Shown one piece after another: positions 17,052 through 26,244 of a stretch of 64,000 nucleotides of DNA (the stretch's first letter is position 1; each line of letters starts with the position of its first letter). This DNA is from Gemmatimonadales bacterium. Lineage in GTDB: Bacteria; Gemmatimonadota; Gemmatimonadetes; Gemmatimonadales; GWC2-71-9. The DNA is taken from the NCBI GenBank assembly GCA_013812695.1, contig JACCSZ010000248.1, positions 1 through 64,000 of the forward strand. Reading direction: 5' to 3'. Both the position numbers and the translations under genes were made by a program. Under the pieces are notes generated by a model. It searched no databases. It was given only the letters and a program-made list of their open reading frames with translations, and was not told where the DNA came from.

Positions 17052-18250
17052 ACGGGGGCCCCGAGCAACTCGGCCACGTGGGCGACGTCCTTGTCGCCGC
17101 GCCCGCTGAGACAGACGAGCACGAGCGCACCCATGGGCCAGCGCCCCGCCATCCGGCGGACGTAGGCGAACGCGTGGGCGGTCTCGAGCGCCGGAATGAT
17201 GCCCTCGAGCCGGCAGACCGCCTGAAACGCGTCGAGCGCTTCGGCGTCGGTGGCCGACTCGTACGCCACCCGCCCCGAGTCGCGCAGGTAGCTGTGCTCC
17301 GGTCCGACGCCCGGGTAGTCCAAGCCGGCCGACACGGAGTGCGCGGGGGTCACCTGTCCGTCGGCGTCCTGCAGCAGGTAGCTCAAGCTTCCGTGCAGCA
17401 CGCCGGGCGCGCCCGCGCTCAGCGTCGCGCTGTGCTGCCCGCTCGCGATGCCCTTGCCGGCCGCTTCGATGCCCACCAGCCGCACCCCGGCATCGTCGAG
17501 AAATCCGGCGAAGATGCCCAGGGCGTTCGAGCCGCCGCCCACGCACGCCACCACCGAGTGCGGGAGCCGGTGGTAGCGCGACAGCATCTGGGCGCGGGCC
17601 TCGCGGCCGATCACGGACTGGAAGTCGCGCACCATGCGCGGGAACGGGTCCGGACCCACCACCGACCCGATGATGTAATGCGTCGTGGGGATGTTGGTGA
17701 CCCAGTCGCGGAGCGCTTCGTTGGTCGCGTCCTTGAGGGTGCGGGTGCCCGATTGGACGGGGACGACCGTGGCGCCGAGCAGCTCCATGCGGTACACGTT
17801 GAGGCGCTGGCGGGCCATGTCTTCGGCGCCCATGTAGACCACGCACTCGAACCCGAACCGCGCGCACACCGTGGCGGTCGCCACGCCGTGCTGACCCGCG
17901 CCGGTCTCCGCGATGATGCGGCGCTTGCCCATCCGGAGCGCCAGCAACGCCTGCCCGATGGTGTTGTTGATCTTGTGCGCGCCGGTGTGATTCAGGTCTT
18001 CGCGCTTGAGCACCACGGTGGCGGCGGTCTCGGCACTGAGCCGGGGTGCTTCGGTGAGCGGGGACGGCCGGCCGACGAACTCGGCGAGCAGCGCCTCGAA
18101 CTCCGCCCAGAACGCTGGATCGGCGCGCGCGGCGTCGTACAACGCCGTGAGGTCGTCGAGCGCGGCGACGAGGGTTTCAGGAACGTAGCGGCCGCCGTAG
18201 GGGCCGAACCGTCCCCCTACGGCGCGTTCAGCTGCCAATACTGTGGCCAA
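17048..18250 (-). CDS. trpB: Tryptophan synthase beta chain
   Basis: PLP enzyme condensing indole and serine to tryptophan. A 400-residue TrpB1-type chain with PYGGRYVPE at the start, PLP lysine Lys93 in GAHKINN, ETGAGQHG, the phosphate-binding GGGSNA and the C-terminal CLSGRGDKD. The TTG start at 18250 is supported by GGAGG 6-7 nt upstream inside the trpF 3' end, a 23-nt overlap. TTG 18238 is the alternative. Confidence 0.94.
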   Translation of the reverse strand: MATVLAAERAVGGRFGPYGGRYVPETLVAALDDLTALYDAARADPAFWAEFEALLAEFVGRPSPLTEAPRLSAETAATVVLKREDLNHTGAHKINNTIGQALLALRMGKRRIIAETGAGQHGVATATVCARFGFECVVYMGAEDMARQRLNVYRMELLGATVVPVQSGTRTLKDATNEALRDWVTNIPTTHYIIGSVVGPDPFPRMVRDFQSVIGREARAQMLSRYHRLPHSVVACVGGGSNALGIFAGFLDDAGVRLVGIEAAGKGIASGQHSATLSAGAPGVLHGSLSYLLQDADGQVTPAHSVSAGLDYPGVGPEHSYLRDSGRVAYESATDAEALDAFQAVCRLEGIIPALETAHAFAYVRRMAGRWPMGALVLVCLSGRGDKDVAHVAELLGAPV

Positions 18251-18887
18251 GCACCGCCTCCAGAAATCGTGCGATCTTGTCAGGGTCCTTGATGCCGGGA
18301 AGGCGCTCCACTCCTGAACTTACATCCACCACCTCGGGTCGAACGAGGGCCACCGCCGCGCCGACGTTATCCGGGGTGAGTCCGCCGGCCAGCACCATGG
18401 TGGCACCCGCGAGCCGCCCGCGAGCCTCGCGAGCCACGGCGAGGTCGAGCGAAACGCCGGTGCCCCCGGCCGCATGCTCGACCAGGGGCTCGACCAGCAC
18501 CGCGTCGGCATCCCGCACCGACTCGCTCAGGGCATCGAGATCTTCAGGCGCGGCGATCCGAACGACCCGCCAGACCACCAGCCCCTCCGCCCGGAGCCGT
18601 GCGGCGTCCTGCCGCCGGTAGGGCCCGTGAAGCTGCGCTCCCGCGAGCCGGGCGGCGCGAGATATCCGCAGGATGTCGTCGACCGATTGGTCGCCGTACA
18701 CGCCGAAGACGGGAACGCCGTCGGCTGCCGCGCTGATTTCTCCCGCCGTTTCGGTGGTCGTTCGTCTGGGTCCTCCAGCAAAAACGACGCCCAGGAAGGC
18801 CGCCCCCGCCTCGGCGGCGGCCGCTCCGTCGCCCGGCCGGGTGAGCCCGCAGATCTTGACCCGGAATCGGTTGCCGTTACCGGCCAT
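18228..18887 (-). CDS. trpF: Phosphoribosylanthranilate isomerase
   Basis: Amadori rearrangement of phosphoribosylanthranilate to CdRP in tryptophan synthesis. 219 residues, with the catalytic Cys in VKICGLTR near the N-terminus, AQLHG, phosphate-binding LAGGLTPDNV and DVSSGVE carrying the catalytic Asp. ATG 18887 overlaps the trpC stop by 11 nt. Gene order trpC-trpF-trpB is conventional. Confidence 0.93.
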   Translation of the reverse strand: MAGNGNRFRVKICGLTRPGDGAAAAEAGAAFLGVVFAGGPRRTTTETAGEISAAADGVPVFGVYGDQSVDDILRISRAARLAGAQLHGPYRRQDAARLRAEGLVVWRVVRIAAPEDLDALSESVRDADAVLVEPLVEHAAGGTGVSLDLAVAREARGRLAGATMVLAGGLTPDNVGAAVALVRPEVVDVSSGVERLPGIKDPDKIARFLEAVLGHSIGS

Positions 18888-19665
18888 GGCGGGGTATCCG
18901 GCTCAGGCGCGTGAGCAGTTCGTCCGGGTCGGCGGCGGCGGAGAGCGCGGTGCCGATGAGCACGGCATCCGCGCCGGCCTCGGCGGCTGCCTCGACGTCG
19001 ACCTCGCTCGACATGCCGCTCTCGGCGACGGCCAGGCACGCGGGGGGGATCGCGCGGAGAATGCGCCACGCCCCCGCGGTGTCGATGCGGAACGTATCCA
19101 GATCGCGACTGTTGACGCCCACGATCGTCGCCCCGACGTTGAGAGCCTGGGCGGCTTCCTCGAGGGTGTGCACTTCCACGAGCGCATCCAGCCCGGTCTG
19201 GCGGGCCGCGGTGAGCAGGTGGCTCAGTCGGGGCTCGGCGAGGGCTCGCACGATCAACAGGACCGCCGCCGCGCCGGCAGCGCGCGCTTCCACGATCTGC
19301 AGCTCGTCGAGGATGAAGTCCTTCCGAAGCACCGGCACACTGGCGCGGCTGGCGGCGGCGCGAAGGTCGTTCACCGACCCGCCGAAATATGGGCCGTCGG
19401 TCAGCACTGAAACAGCGGCGGCGCCGTGGCGCGCGTAGCGCTCGGCGCGTTCGGCCGGATCGAGATCTTCGCGGATGGGGCCCGCGGATGGCGACCGTCG
19501 CTTGACCTCCGCGATTACCGCGACTGTCCCACGCCGCAGCGCCGCCGCGAACGAGGGCGGCCCGGCCGCGTCCGCCGCCGCCCGCTCCACGGCCGCACGC
19601 CGCGCCAGCAGGCTGGGCAAAGCGCCACGAGTGGAGGCGAGAATCTGGTCGAGGGTGACGGGCAT
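18877..19665 (-). CDS. trpC: Indole-3-glycerol phosphate synthase
   Basis: Closes the indole ring from CdRP. 262 residues. The block AEVKRRSPSAG contains the catalytic Lys; VLRKDFILDE, VGVNSRDLDTF and AESGM are the other signatures. ATG 19665 starts the family N-terminus (PVTLDQILAS); the frame extends upstream into the lexA promoter region but without conservation. It is the first gene of the long minus-strand run that ends with the LytR_C gene, divergent from lexA with a 73-bp spacer. Confidence 0.93.
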   Translation of the reverse strand: MPVTLDQILASTRGALPSLLARRAAVERAAADAAGPPSFAAALRRGTVAVIAEVKRRSPSAGPIREDLDPAERAERYARHGAAAVSVLTDGPYFGGSVNDLRAAASRASVPVLRKDFILDELQIVEARAAGAAAVLLIVRALAEPRLSHLLTAARQTGLDALVEVHTLEEAAQALNVGATIVGVNSRDLDTFRIDTAGAWRILRAIPPACLAVAESGMSSEVDVEAAAEAGADAVLIGTALSAAADPDELLTRLSRIPRHGR

Positions 19666-19666
19666 C

Positions 19667-19695
19667 TTGTCCTTCGGCCGGTCTTCGGGTATAGT
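19667..19695 (+). promoter_or_regulatory. Predicted lexA promoter
   Basis: TTGTCC (19667-19672) and TATAGT (19690-19695) are separated by 17 nt, directly upstream of the lexA start region and overlapping nothing but the trpC 5' leader. No canonical SOS box of the CGAAC-N4-GTTCG or CTGT-N8-ACAG type was recognised around it. Confidence 0.5.
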
Positions 19696-19738
19696 AGTTC
19701 GGGCTCTATTCGGTCGTCTCGTGGACGAGGAGAAACCT

Positions 19739-20347
19739 GTGCCCCTGACCAAGCGCCAGAGCGAAATTCTCGCCTTCCTGCACCATCACATTCAGGACCA
19801 GGGTTATGCGCCGAGCTTCGAGGAAATCGCCGAGCGGTTCGGGTTCCAGTCGCTCGCCACGGTGCACGAGCACCTGACCAATCTCGAGCGCAAGGGATAC
19901 ATCCGCCGGTCATACAACGAGAGCCGATCCATCGAGGTCCTTCCGCCCCGTGGCACCTCCGCGGCCAGCGAAATCCCGCTGCTAGGCAAGGTGGCGGCGG
20001 GTACGCCGATCGAATCGCTCATGCACCAGGAGACGATCGCGGTGCCCGATCAGATGCTCCCGCGCCGTGGTCCCAACTACGCGTTGCGGGTGCAAGGCAC
20101 TTCGATGGTCGACGAGCACATCATGGATGGCGACGTCGTCGTGGTCCACGGCAAGCAGACCGCCGAGAACGGCGAGATGGTCATCGCCCTGGTCAACGGG
20201 AGCGAGGCCACGGTCAAGAAATTCTACCGCGAGGCCGGCGGCTGGATCCGACTGCAACCCGCGAATGCCACCATGCAGCCCATGCGGTTCCAGGAACGGG
20301 ATGTCCTGATTCAGGGTGTGGTGGTCGGGGTCATCCGTAAGTACTGA
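19739..20347 (+). CDS. lexA: LexA repressor
   Basis: SOS regulator, 202 residues. The N-terminal winged HTH spans SFEEIAERFGFQSLATVHEHL. The self-cleavage site is Ala87-Gly88 in GKVAAGTP, with catalytic Ser122 (GTSMVDEHI) and Lys160 (EATVKKF). All residues for RecA-stimulated autoproteolysis are intact. GTG 19739 has GAGGAG 7 nt upstream; GTG 19721 would add six residues. It is divergent from trpC and convergent with trpD. Confidence 0.95.
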   Translation: MPLTKRQSEILAFLHHHIQDQGYAPSFEEIAERFGFQSLATVHEHLTNLERKGYIRRSYNESRSIEVLPPRGTSAASEIPLLGKVAAGTPIESLMHQETIAVPDQMLPRRGPNYALRVQGTSMVDEHIMDGDVVVVHGKQTAENGEMVIALVNGSEATVKKFYREAGGWIRLQPANATMQPMRFQERDVLIQGVVVGVIRKY

Positions 20348-20359
20348 TCGGCCCCGCCC

Positions 20360-20456
20360 GTCATCCTGAGCGGAGCGAAGGATCGTCCAATGCGTGCGGC
20401 TGAGCCTATGGGCTCACGGCCACCGCGCCCCCGATCCTTCGCTCCGCTCAGGATGC
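20360..20456. repeat. Inverted hairpin repeat, second copy, convergent between lexA and trpD
   Basis: The left arm 20360-20385 (GTCATCCTGAGCGGAGCGAA onward) and right arm 20432-20456 are complementary over about 24 nt around a 46-nt loop. The element starts 13 bp after the lexA stop, and its right arm lies inside the trpD 3' end (stop at 20414). It may serve as a bidirectional terminator. Same element as at 4089-4154. Confidence 0.85.
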
Positions 20457-21496
20457 CGGACCCGAGGCCCCCCAGCCGCCGCCCGCAGCCTCCCCAGCAC
20501 TTCCGCGCCCGCCCCGCGCTCCAGCGCTTCCCGCGCCCGGGCCATGCACTCCTCGAGCGTCCACTCGTTCCCTGACACGTAGAGCGCCGCCGCCGCGTTG
20601 AGCAGGACCGCGCAGCGCTCGACGGTGCTTCCCTTCCCTTCCAACAGGCGCTCGATCCGAGCCGCGTTCTCCCCCGGGTCACCACCCGCCAGCGCGTCGA
20701 GGTCCTCACACTCGAGACCGTGCCGTGCCGGCGCTATCGTCCATTGGTTCACCTCCGCCTCTCGCACCTCCCACACGCGCGTCGTGCCGGCGGGGCTCAC
20801 CTCGTCCATGCCGATGGTCGCGTGCACGACCAGCGCGTGCGCCGCGCCGAGCCGCGCGAGGGCGCCGGCCATCAGTGGCGCGCGATCCTCGCTCGAGACG
20901 CCGATCACCTGGCGCTGCACGCCCGCCGGGTTCGCGAGCGGTCCGAGCAGGTTCATGATCGTGGCGACGCCGAGCTCCTTCCGCACTGGCGCGACGTGGC
21001 GCATGGCGGGGTGGTAGGTCGGCGCGAACAGGAACACCAGGCCGACGTCCCGCAGCACGGTGAGGGCACGCGCGGGCGGCACATCGATATCGACACCCAG
21101 CGCCTCGAGCACGTCCGCAGATCCGCATCGCGAGGTGTAACTCCGGTTCCCGTGCTTCGCCACGGGCACGCCAGCTCCCGCCACGACGAACGCCGCCGCG
21201 GTCGAGATGTTGAGCGTGCCGATCCGGCCGCCGCCCGTGCCGCACGTATCGACCACGCCGTCGGCGGTCCCGAGGTCCAGCCGGAGCATCGCGCACCGAA
21301 GCGCGCTCGCCGCGCCCGCGACCTCGTCCGCGCTCTCCCCCTTGGCGCGGAGCCCCATCAGCAGCGCGGCCATCTGCACCGGCGTGGCCTCGCCGCGCAT
21401 GAGGACGCCGAACGCACCCGCCGCCGCCGATTGGTCGAGCGAGCCGCCTGACGCGAGCTGCTGAATAGCATGCCGAAGCGGGAGACTTTCGCTCAC
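20414..21496 (-). CDS. trpD: Anthranilate phosphoribosyltransferase
   Basis: Transfers phosphoribose from PRPP to anthranilate. 360 residues, with the GTGG phosphate-binding loop in DTCGTGGGRIGTLNIST, KHGNRSYTSRCGSADVLEALG and the NLLGPLANPAG block. It lies apart from trpCFB across lexA. The last ~14 residues (RHPERSEGSGARWP) come from one arm of the hairpin repeat and are not part of the enzyme fold. A good promoter is at 21547-21574. Confidence 0.93.
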   Translation of the reverse strand: MSESLPLRHAIQQLASGGSLDQSAAAGAFGVLMRGEATPVQMAALLMGLRAKGESADEVAGAASALRCAMLRLDLGTADGVVDTCGTGGGRIGTLNISTAAAFVVAGAGVPVAKHGNRSYTSRCGSADVLEALGVDIDVPPARALTVLRDVGLVFLFAPTYHPAMRHVAPVRKELGVATIMNLLGPLANPAGVQRQVIGVSSEDRAPLMAGALARLGAAHALVVHATIGMDEVSPAGTTRVWEVREAEVNQWTIAPARHGLECEDLDALAGGDPGENAARIERLLEGKGSTVERCAVLLNAAAALYVSGNEWTLEECMARAREALERGAGAEVLGRLRAAAGGPRVRHPERSEGSGARWP

Positions 21497-21546
21497 GTGC
21501 GGTCGGGGTTGGGCGTCGTCGAAATGGCGCGGAAGGCGTGGCCAAC

Positions 21547-21574
21547 AGTATTCTCACGAGGGCGCTTTTGTCAA
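21547..21574 (-). promoter_or_regulatory. Predicted sigma-70-type promoter for trpD
   Basis: On the minus strand a perfect TTGACA (21574-21569) is followed after 16 nt by AATACT (21552-21547). It predicts a transcript with a leader of roughly 40-45 nt before the trpD ATG at 21496. No leader peptide with tandem Trp codons is apparent. Confidence 0.6.
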
Positions 21575-21634
21575 TGTGGCACAAGCAGTTGCGTGGCTTG
21601 CTCGGGGGGTCCTGGTGCGCTACATTTTCCGAGG

Positions 21635-22459
21635 ATGAGCCGGACTTTTCTCGCCACGCTGCACTTCGACGGTACCGGGTTTGTCGGGTGGCAGCGCCAA
21701 CCGGCCAGCCGATCGGTGCAACTCGAATTCGAGCGCGTGCTCGAACGCCTGTTCGGACAGCGTGCGCCCGCGCTTGCGGCCGGCCGCACCGATGCCGGGG
21801 TGCACGCGCTCGGGCTCGGCGTCAGCTTCTCCGCACCTGCGGCGTGGGACGGCGTTGCCCTCCGCCGCGCGCTCAACGCTTTGCTCCCCCCCGACTGCTG
21901 GACCGAGCGCGTCGTTCCCATGCGAACCGGCTTTCATGCCCGGAAGTGCGCGCGGTCGCGCCGCTACCGCTACGACATCGGCACCGACGCCGCCGCGAGC
22001 TCGCCGTTTCGCCGGCCCTTCGAGTGGGCCCTGGGCCGGCCGCTCGACTTCGGAGCCCTCCGCGCGGCGGCAACGCTGCTCCACGGCGAGCACGATTTCA
22101 GAGCCTATGCGGTCAAAGGCCAACCCAAACCCCACTACCGATGCCGGGTCGCCTCGGCCGAGTGGCTCGACCGGCCGGCCGGGCACGGCGTGAGCTTCCA
22201 GGTCGAGGCGGACCGGTTTCTTCACCACATGGTCCGCATGCTCGTTGGCACCATGGTAGACGTCGGGCTGGGCCGCCGGCCGCTGTCCGACATCGAGATG
22301 CTGCTCGAGCATCGTGACAACCAGGGCACCAGCCCGCCGGCGCCGCCGCAGGGCCTCTATTTCGTGTCGGCCACCTACCCCTCCGAGTACTTCCTGACGG
22401 ACGCCGGCACCGGCGAACTGGTGGTCGAGGCGCTGGACACGGCCGCTCGGGATGCGTAA
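21635..22459 (+). CDS. truA: tRNA pseudouridine(38-40) synthase
   Basis: Modifies anticodon-stem uridines of tRNA. 274 residues with the catalytic Asp53 in AGRTDAGVHA, the RYRYDI segment and HHMVRMLVGTM. ATG 21635 is preceded by a GAGG-like sequence and starts the family N-terminus; the open frame upstream is not conserved. It is the first gene of the plus-strand run to ppdK and overlaps the protease gene by 8 nt. Confidence 0.93.
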   Translation: MSRTFLATLHFDGTGFVGWQRQPASRSVQLEFERVLERLFGQRAPALAAGRTDAGVHALGLGVSFSAPAAWDGVALRRALNALLPPDCWTERVVPMRTGFHARKCARSRRYRYDIGTDAAASSPFRRPFEWALGRPLDFGALRAAATLLHGEHDFRAYAVKGQPKPHYRCRVASAEWLDRPAGHGVSFQVEADRFLHHMVRMLVGTMVDVGLGRRPLSDIEMLLEHRDNQGTSPPAPPQGLYFVSATYPSEYFLTDAGTGELVVEALDTAARDA

Positions 22460-23867
22460 GCGCGCGGTCGTCCTCACGCTGTTTGCGGTTGCCTGCGGCG
22501 AGGGGCACCCCGGCACCGCGCGCCCTGGCAGTGCCGGCCTGGTCTCCAGCTCCGCCGCGCAAGTGGCGGTTCGTGCGGCCGACGCGCAGGTGGCCGCCTC
22601 GCGGCGTACCGCGCTCGTATCGGCGGTGGAGCGCGCCTCGGGCGCGGTGGTGTCGATCAACGTCACCTCCACCCGCCAGCTGCCGGCACGCTCGCCTTGG
22701 GATTTCTTCTTCGTGCCCGACGGCGCCCGCGTGGTCCAGGGCTACGGTACGGGCTTTGTCGTCCGCCCCAACGGGGTGATCGTCACGAATCAGCACGTGG
22801 TGGCCAACGCCACCAAGGTCGTGGTGACGCTGCCGGACGGCACCGATCTTCCCGCCCGGGTGCTCGGCGAAGATCCGCTGACCGACATCGCGGTGCTGCG
22901 GGTGGATCGCCAGGGGCTCCGCGCGGTGGCGGCCGGTCGCAGCACCGATCTCATGATCGGAGAGTGGGTCGTGGCGCTGGGCAATCCGTACGCCTATCTC
23001 CTCGGGAACGCGGAACCGACCGTCACGGTCGGCGTGGTCAGCGCGATCTCGCGGAACATCCTGCCGACGGGCGAGCAGACCGGCCTGTACCTCGACATGA
23101 TCCAGACCGATGCCGCCATCAATCCGGGCAACTCCGGCGGCCCGCTCACCAACGCCGCGGGCGAAGTGATCGGCGTCAACTCGTCGATCTTCAGCAACAG
23201 CGGCGGCTCGGTCGGGCTGGGCTTCGCGATCCCCATCGAGCGCGCGCTTCGCGTGGCCGACGAGATCATCCGGAGCGGCTCGGTGCGGCGGGCCTGGGTG
23301 GGCCTGGACGTCGAAGGCGCGGCGGCGATGCGGAACTGGAAGAGCCAGGGGGGTGTGGTGGTCGCGTCGGTCACGCCGGATGGCCCGGCGGCGCGCGCGG
23401 CGCTGCGGGCAGGCGACGTCCTCGTCGAGGCGAACGGCCGCCGGCTTCGCAACTACCTCGATTGGGAGGCGGTCAAACTCGATCTCCACGTGGGCGACAG
23501 CGTCGGCCTCAGCGTCCGGAGCGGCGGTGGGACGGCACGCCGCCGCATCGTGACCGGCGACCTTCCGACCGTGACTGCCGAGAAGGTGACGGTCCTCCGC
23601 GACCTGCAACTCATCAACGTGTCGCCGCAGGTGCAGGCCGAGCGCGGCATTCGAAGCGAGCGCGGCGCGCTCATCTTCAAGATCTCCTCCGAGGTCAGCC
23701 GCGCCACGGGTCTCCGCGAGGGCGATGTCATCGTCGGGGTCAACCGGAGCGCGGTACGTGGCGCCTCCCAGGTCGAGGGCCTGTTGAACGTGCGCTCGGG
23801 TGAAGTCATCCGGGTCTACGTCGAGCGCGACGGCCAGATCACCTTTACGGACCTGGTCTTTCGATGA
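22452..23867 (+). CDS. S1C (HtrA/DegP-like) serine protease lipoprotein with two PDZ domains
   Basis: A 471-residue envelope protease. The N-terminal signal segment ends in FAVAC (Cys15), a plausible lipoprotein site. The trypsin-like domain has the triad His115 (TNQHVV), Asp145 (LTDIAVL) and Ser228 (NPGNSGGPL). Two PDZ domains follow, about 275-360 and 385-465. Such proteins degrade or refold damaged exported proteins. The start overlaps truA by 8 nt and the stop overlaps purB by 4 nt, so expression is tied to housekeeping genes rather than to a visible stress promoter. Confidence 0.88.
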   Translation: MRKRAVVLTLFAVACGEGHPGTARPGSAGLVSSSAAQVAVRAADAQVAASRRTALVSAVERASGAVVSINVTSTRQLPARSPWDFFFVPDGARVVQGYGTGFVVRPNGVIVTNQHVVANATKVVVTLPDGTDLPARVLGEDPLTDIAVLRVDRQGLRAVAAGRSTDLMIGEWVVALGNPYAYLLGNAEPTVTVGVVSAISRNILPTGEQTGLYLDMIQTDAAINPGNSGGPLTNAAGEVIGVNSSIFSNSGGSVGLGFAIPIERALRVADEIIRSGSVRRAWVGLDVEGAAAMRNWKSQGGVVVASVTPDGPAARAALRAGDVLVEANGRRLRNYLDWEAVKLDLHVGDSVGLSVRSGGGTARRRIVTGDLPTVTAEKVTVLRDLQLINVSPQVQAERGIRSERGALIFKISSEVSRATGLREGDVIVGVNRSAVRGASQVEGLLNVRSGEVIRVYVERDGQITFTDLVFR

Positions 23868-25303
23868 CCGACGAGCGCTGGCGCTCGCCGCTCGGCACCC
23901 GGTACGCCTCGCCCGCGATGCAGATGCTCTGGGGCGAGCCCCATCGCATCGGGCTGTGGCGCCGCCTGTGGCTCGCGCTCGCCGAGGCCGAGCGCGAGCT
24001 GGGCGTCTCCATTCCCGAGGAGGCGCTCGCCGAAATGCGCGCGCACCTCGATGACGTGGATCTCGGCCTGGCCGGCCGGTACGAACGGCGGTTCCGGCAT
24101 GACGTCATGGCACATATCCACGCGTTCGGCGACCAGGCTCCCGCCGCGCGGCCGTACCTGCACCTGGGGGCGACGAGCGCGTTCGTCACCGACAACGCCG
24201 ATCTGATCGTGATGCGCGAGGGTCTCCAGCTGCTGCTGGGCCGGGTCATCGCGGTCCTGCAGGCGCTCGAGGGCTTCGCGCGCCGCACCGCCACGATTCC
24301 GTGTCTCGCCTATACGCATTTTCAGCCGGCGCAGCTCACGACGGTCGGCAAGCGCGCCACGCTCTGGATGCAGGACTTCGCGCTCGACGTCGAGGAGATC
24401 TCGCATCGGCTGGAGACGCTCCGGTTCCGAGGATGCCAAGGCACCACCGGCACGCAGGCGTCGTTCCTCGAGCTGTTCGGCGGCGATCACGCGCGAGTGC
24501 GCGAGCTCGAGCGGCGGGTCACCGCCAAGGTCGGCTTTCAGGAGCAGTTCGCCGTCACGGGACAGACCTACGCGCGGAAGACCGACAGCATGGTGCTCGA
24601 CGCGCTGAGCGGGATCGCGCAGTCGGCGGCCAAGCTGTCGGGCGATCTTCGGCTCCTGCAGCACGAGGGCGAGCTGCTCGAGCCGTTCGAGTCCGAGCAG
24701 ATCGGCTCGAGCGCGATGGCCTACAAGCGCAACCCGATGCGCGCCGAGCGCATCGCGGGGCTCGCGCGCTTCGTGATCTCCCTGCAGGCCAACGGCGCGC
24801 ATACGGCGGCGAGCCAATGGCTCGAGCGCACCCTCGACGACAGCGCCAACCGCCGCCTCACGCTGCCCGAGGCCTTCCTCGGCACCGACGCCATCCTCGT
24901 GCTCGCCACCAACATCGCGGCGGGGCTGGAAACGCGTGAGGACGTGATCCGCCGCCACGTCGCCGAGCAGATGCCGTTCATGGCCACGGAGCGCTGGCTG
25001 ATGCTCGGTGTGGCCGCCGGTGGGGACCGGCAGACGCTGCACGAGGTAGTCCGCCGGCACAGCCTGGCGGTGGCGGACCTGATCAGCCGCGGGTCCGCCA
25101 ACGACCTGCTCGACCGCCTCTCGGCCGACGCGGCGTTCGCGGCGGTCCCGGCCGCGGCCCTCCGCGCCGAGCTCGACCCCGCGCGTTACACCGGCCGCGC
25201 GCCCGAGCAGGTAAGCGAGTTCCTCGAGGAATATCTCCACCCGCTGCTCGAGCGCGCCCGGCCACTCGCGGCCGAAGCCGGCGGCGCGGAGGTGCGCGTA
25301 TGA
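23864..25303 (+). CDS. purB: Adenylosuccinate lyase
   Basis: Cleaves SAICAR and adenylosuccinate, releasing fumarate, in purine synthesis. 479 residues. THFQPAQ holds a catalytic His, GCQGTTGTQASF is a substrate loop, and the superfamily signature appears as SSAMAYKRNP (usually SSxMPxKxNP). Length and motifs are closer to the longer, eukaryotic-like PurB type. It overlaps both neighbours by 4 nt (ATGA). Confidence 0.93.
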   Translation: MTDERWRSPLGTRYASPAMQMLWGEPHRIGLWRRLWLALAEAERELGVSIPEEALAEMRAHLDDVDLGLAGRYERRFRHDVMAHIHAFGDQAPAARPYLHLGATSAFVTDNADLIVMREGLQLLLGRVIAVLQALEGFARRTATIPCLAYTHFQPAQLTTVGKRATLWMQDFALDVEEISHRLETLRFRGCQGTTGTQASFLELFGGDHARVRELERRVTAKVGFQEQFAVTGQTYARKTDSMVLDALSGIAQSAAKLSGDLRLLQHEGELLEPFESEQIGSSAMAYKRNPMRAERIAGLARFVISLQANGAHTAASQWLERTLDDSANRRLTLPEAFLGTDAILVLATNIAAGLETREDVIRRHVAEQMPFMATERWLMLGVAAGGDRQTLHEVVRRHSLAVADLISRGSANDLLDRLSADAAFAAVPAAALRAELDPARYTGRAPEQVSEFLEEYLHPLLERARPLAAEAGGAEVRV

Positions 25304-26244
25304 CCAGCCCTTTGCTTCGCTCGGCGGTGCCCATCACGGAAAGCCGGCTGCCCTTGCCGCTGCTTCGCCGCGGCAAAGTGCGCGAAGTGTATGAGGCCGA
25401 CCGGGGACACCTGCTGCTCGTCGCGAGCGACCGGGTGAGCGCGTTCGACGTCGTGATGCGCGAGCCCGTTCCCCGGAAAGGCGCGGTGCTCACCCAGATG
25501 AGCGCGTTCTGGTTCCGGCGGCTGGCTGGCGTGGTCGCGTCGCACTTCGTGACCGCCGGGACCGCCGAGATCATCGAACGCGTGCCTGCCCTGGCCGGCC
25601 GGGGCGACGAGATCGCCGGCCGCGCCATGCTCGTCCGCCGCACGTCGCCGGTCCCGTTCGAGTGCGTGGTACGCGGGTACCTCGCGGGGTCCGCGTGGGC
25701 CGAGTACCGCGCGCACGGGACGCTGGCGGGTGAGGCGCTGCCGGCCGGTCTCCAGGAGAGTTCGCGGCTGGACCCCCCACTGTTCTCGCCCGCGACGAAA
25801 GCCGAGAGCGGGCATGACGAGAACGTGGCCTTCGAGCGGATGGTGGATGGGCTCGGCCGCGAGCTGGCCGTCCGCCTCCGCCAGGCGAGCTTCGCCGTCT
25901 ACGCTGCTGGGCGCGAGTACGCGGACGGTCGGGGCATCATCATCGCCGATACCAAGTTCGAATTCGGCTCCGCCGCGGACGGCACCCTGCTGCTCATCGA
26001 CGAAGTCATGACGCCGGACAGCTCGCGCTTCTGGCCGTCGAATCACTATGCCCCGGGCCAGAGCCAGCCGAGCTTCGACAAGCAGCCGTTGCGCGACTAT
26101 CTCGCCGGCCTGCGCGCGGCGGGCGGGTGGAACGGGGACGCGCCGCCGCCACCCCTCCCCGACGAAGTCGTGACCGCCACCAGCGCCCGGTATCTGGAGG
26201 CGTACCGCCTGCTGACGGGTGCGGACCTGGAGGCGAGCGCGTGA
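25300..26244 (+). CDS. purC: SAICAR synthase
   Basis: Joins CAIR and aspartate with ATP. 314 residues with GKVREVYE near the N-terminus, the SDRVSAFD block, VRGYLAGSAWAEY, and the metal/aspartate site in IIADTKFEFG and IDEVMTPDSSRFW. Both ends overlap neighbouring genes. It lies immediately after purB, although it acts one step earlier. Confidence 0.95.
   Translation: MTSPLLRSAVPITESRLPLPLLRRGKVREVYEADRGHLLLVASDRVSAFDVVMREPVPRKGAVLTQMSAFWFRRLAGVVASHFVTAGTAEIIERVPALAGRGDEIAGRAMLVRRTSPVPFECVVRGYLAGSAWAEYRAHGTLAGEALPAGLQESSRLDPPLFSPATKAESGHDENVAFERMVDGLGRELAVRLRQASFAVYAAGREYADGRGIIIADTKFEFGSAADGTLLLIDEVMTPDSSRFWPSNHYAPGQSQPSFDKQPLRDYLAGLRAAGGWNGDAPPPPLPDEVVTATSARYLEAYRLLTGADLEASA

Noticed and set aside
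19666..19738. LexA-binding (SOS) box in the lexA-trpC spacer
   Set aside because: No sequence there fits the Gram-positive or proteobacterial SOS box; the phylum's own box is not known to me.
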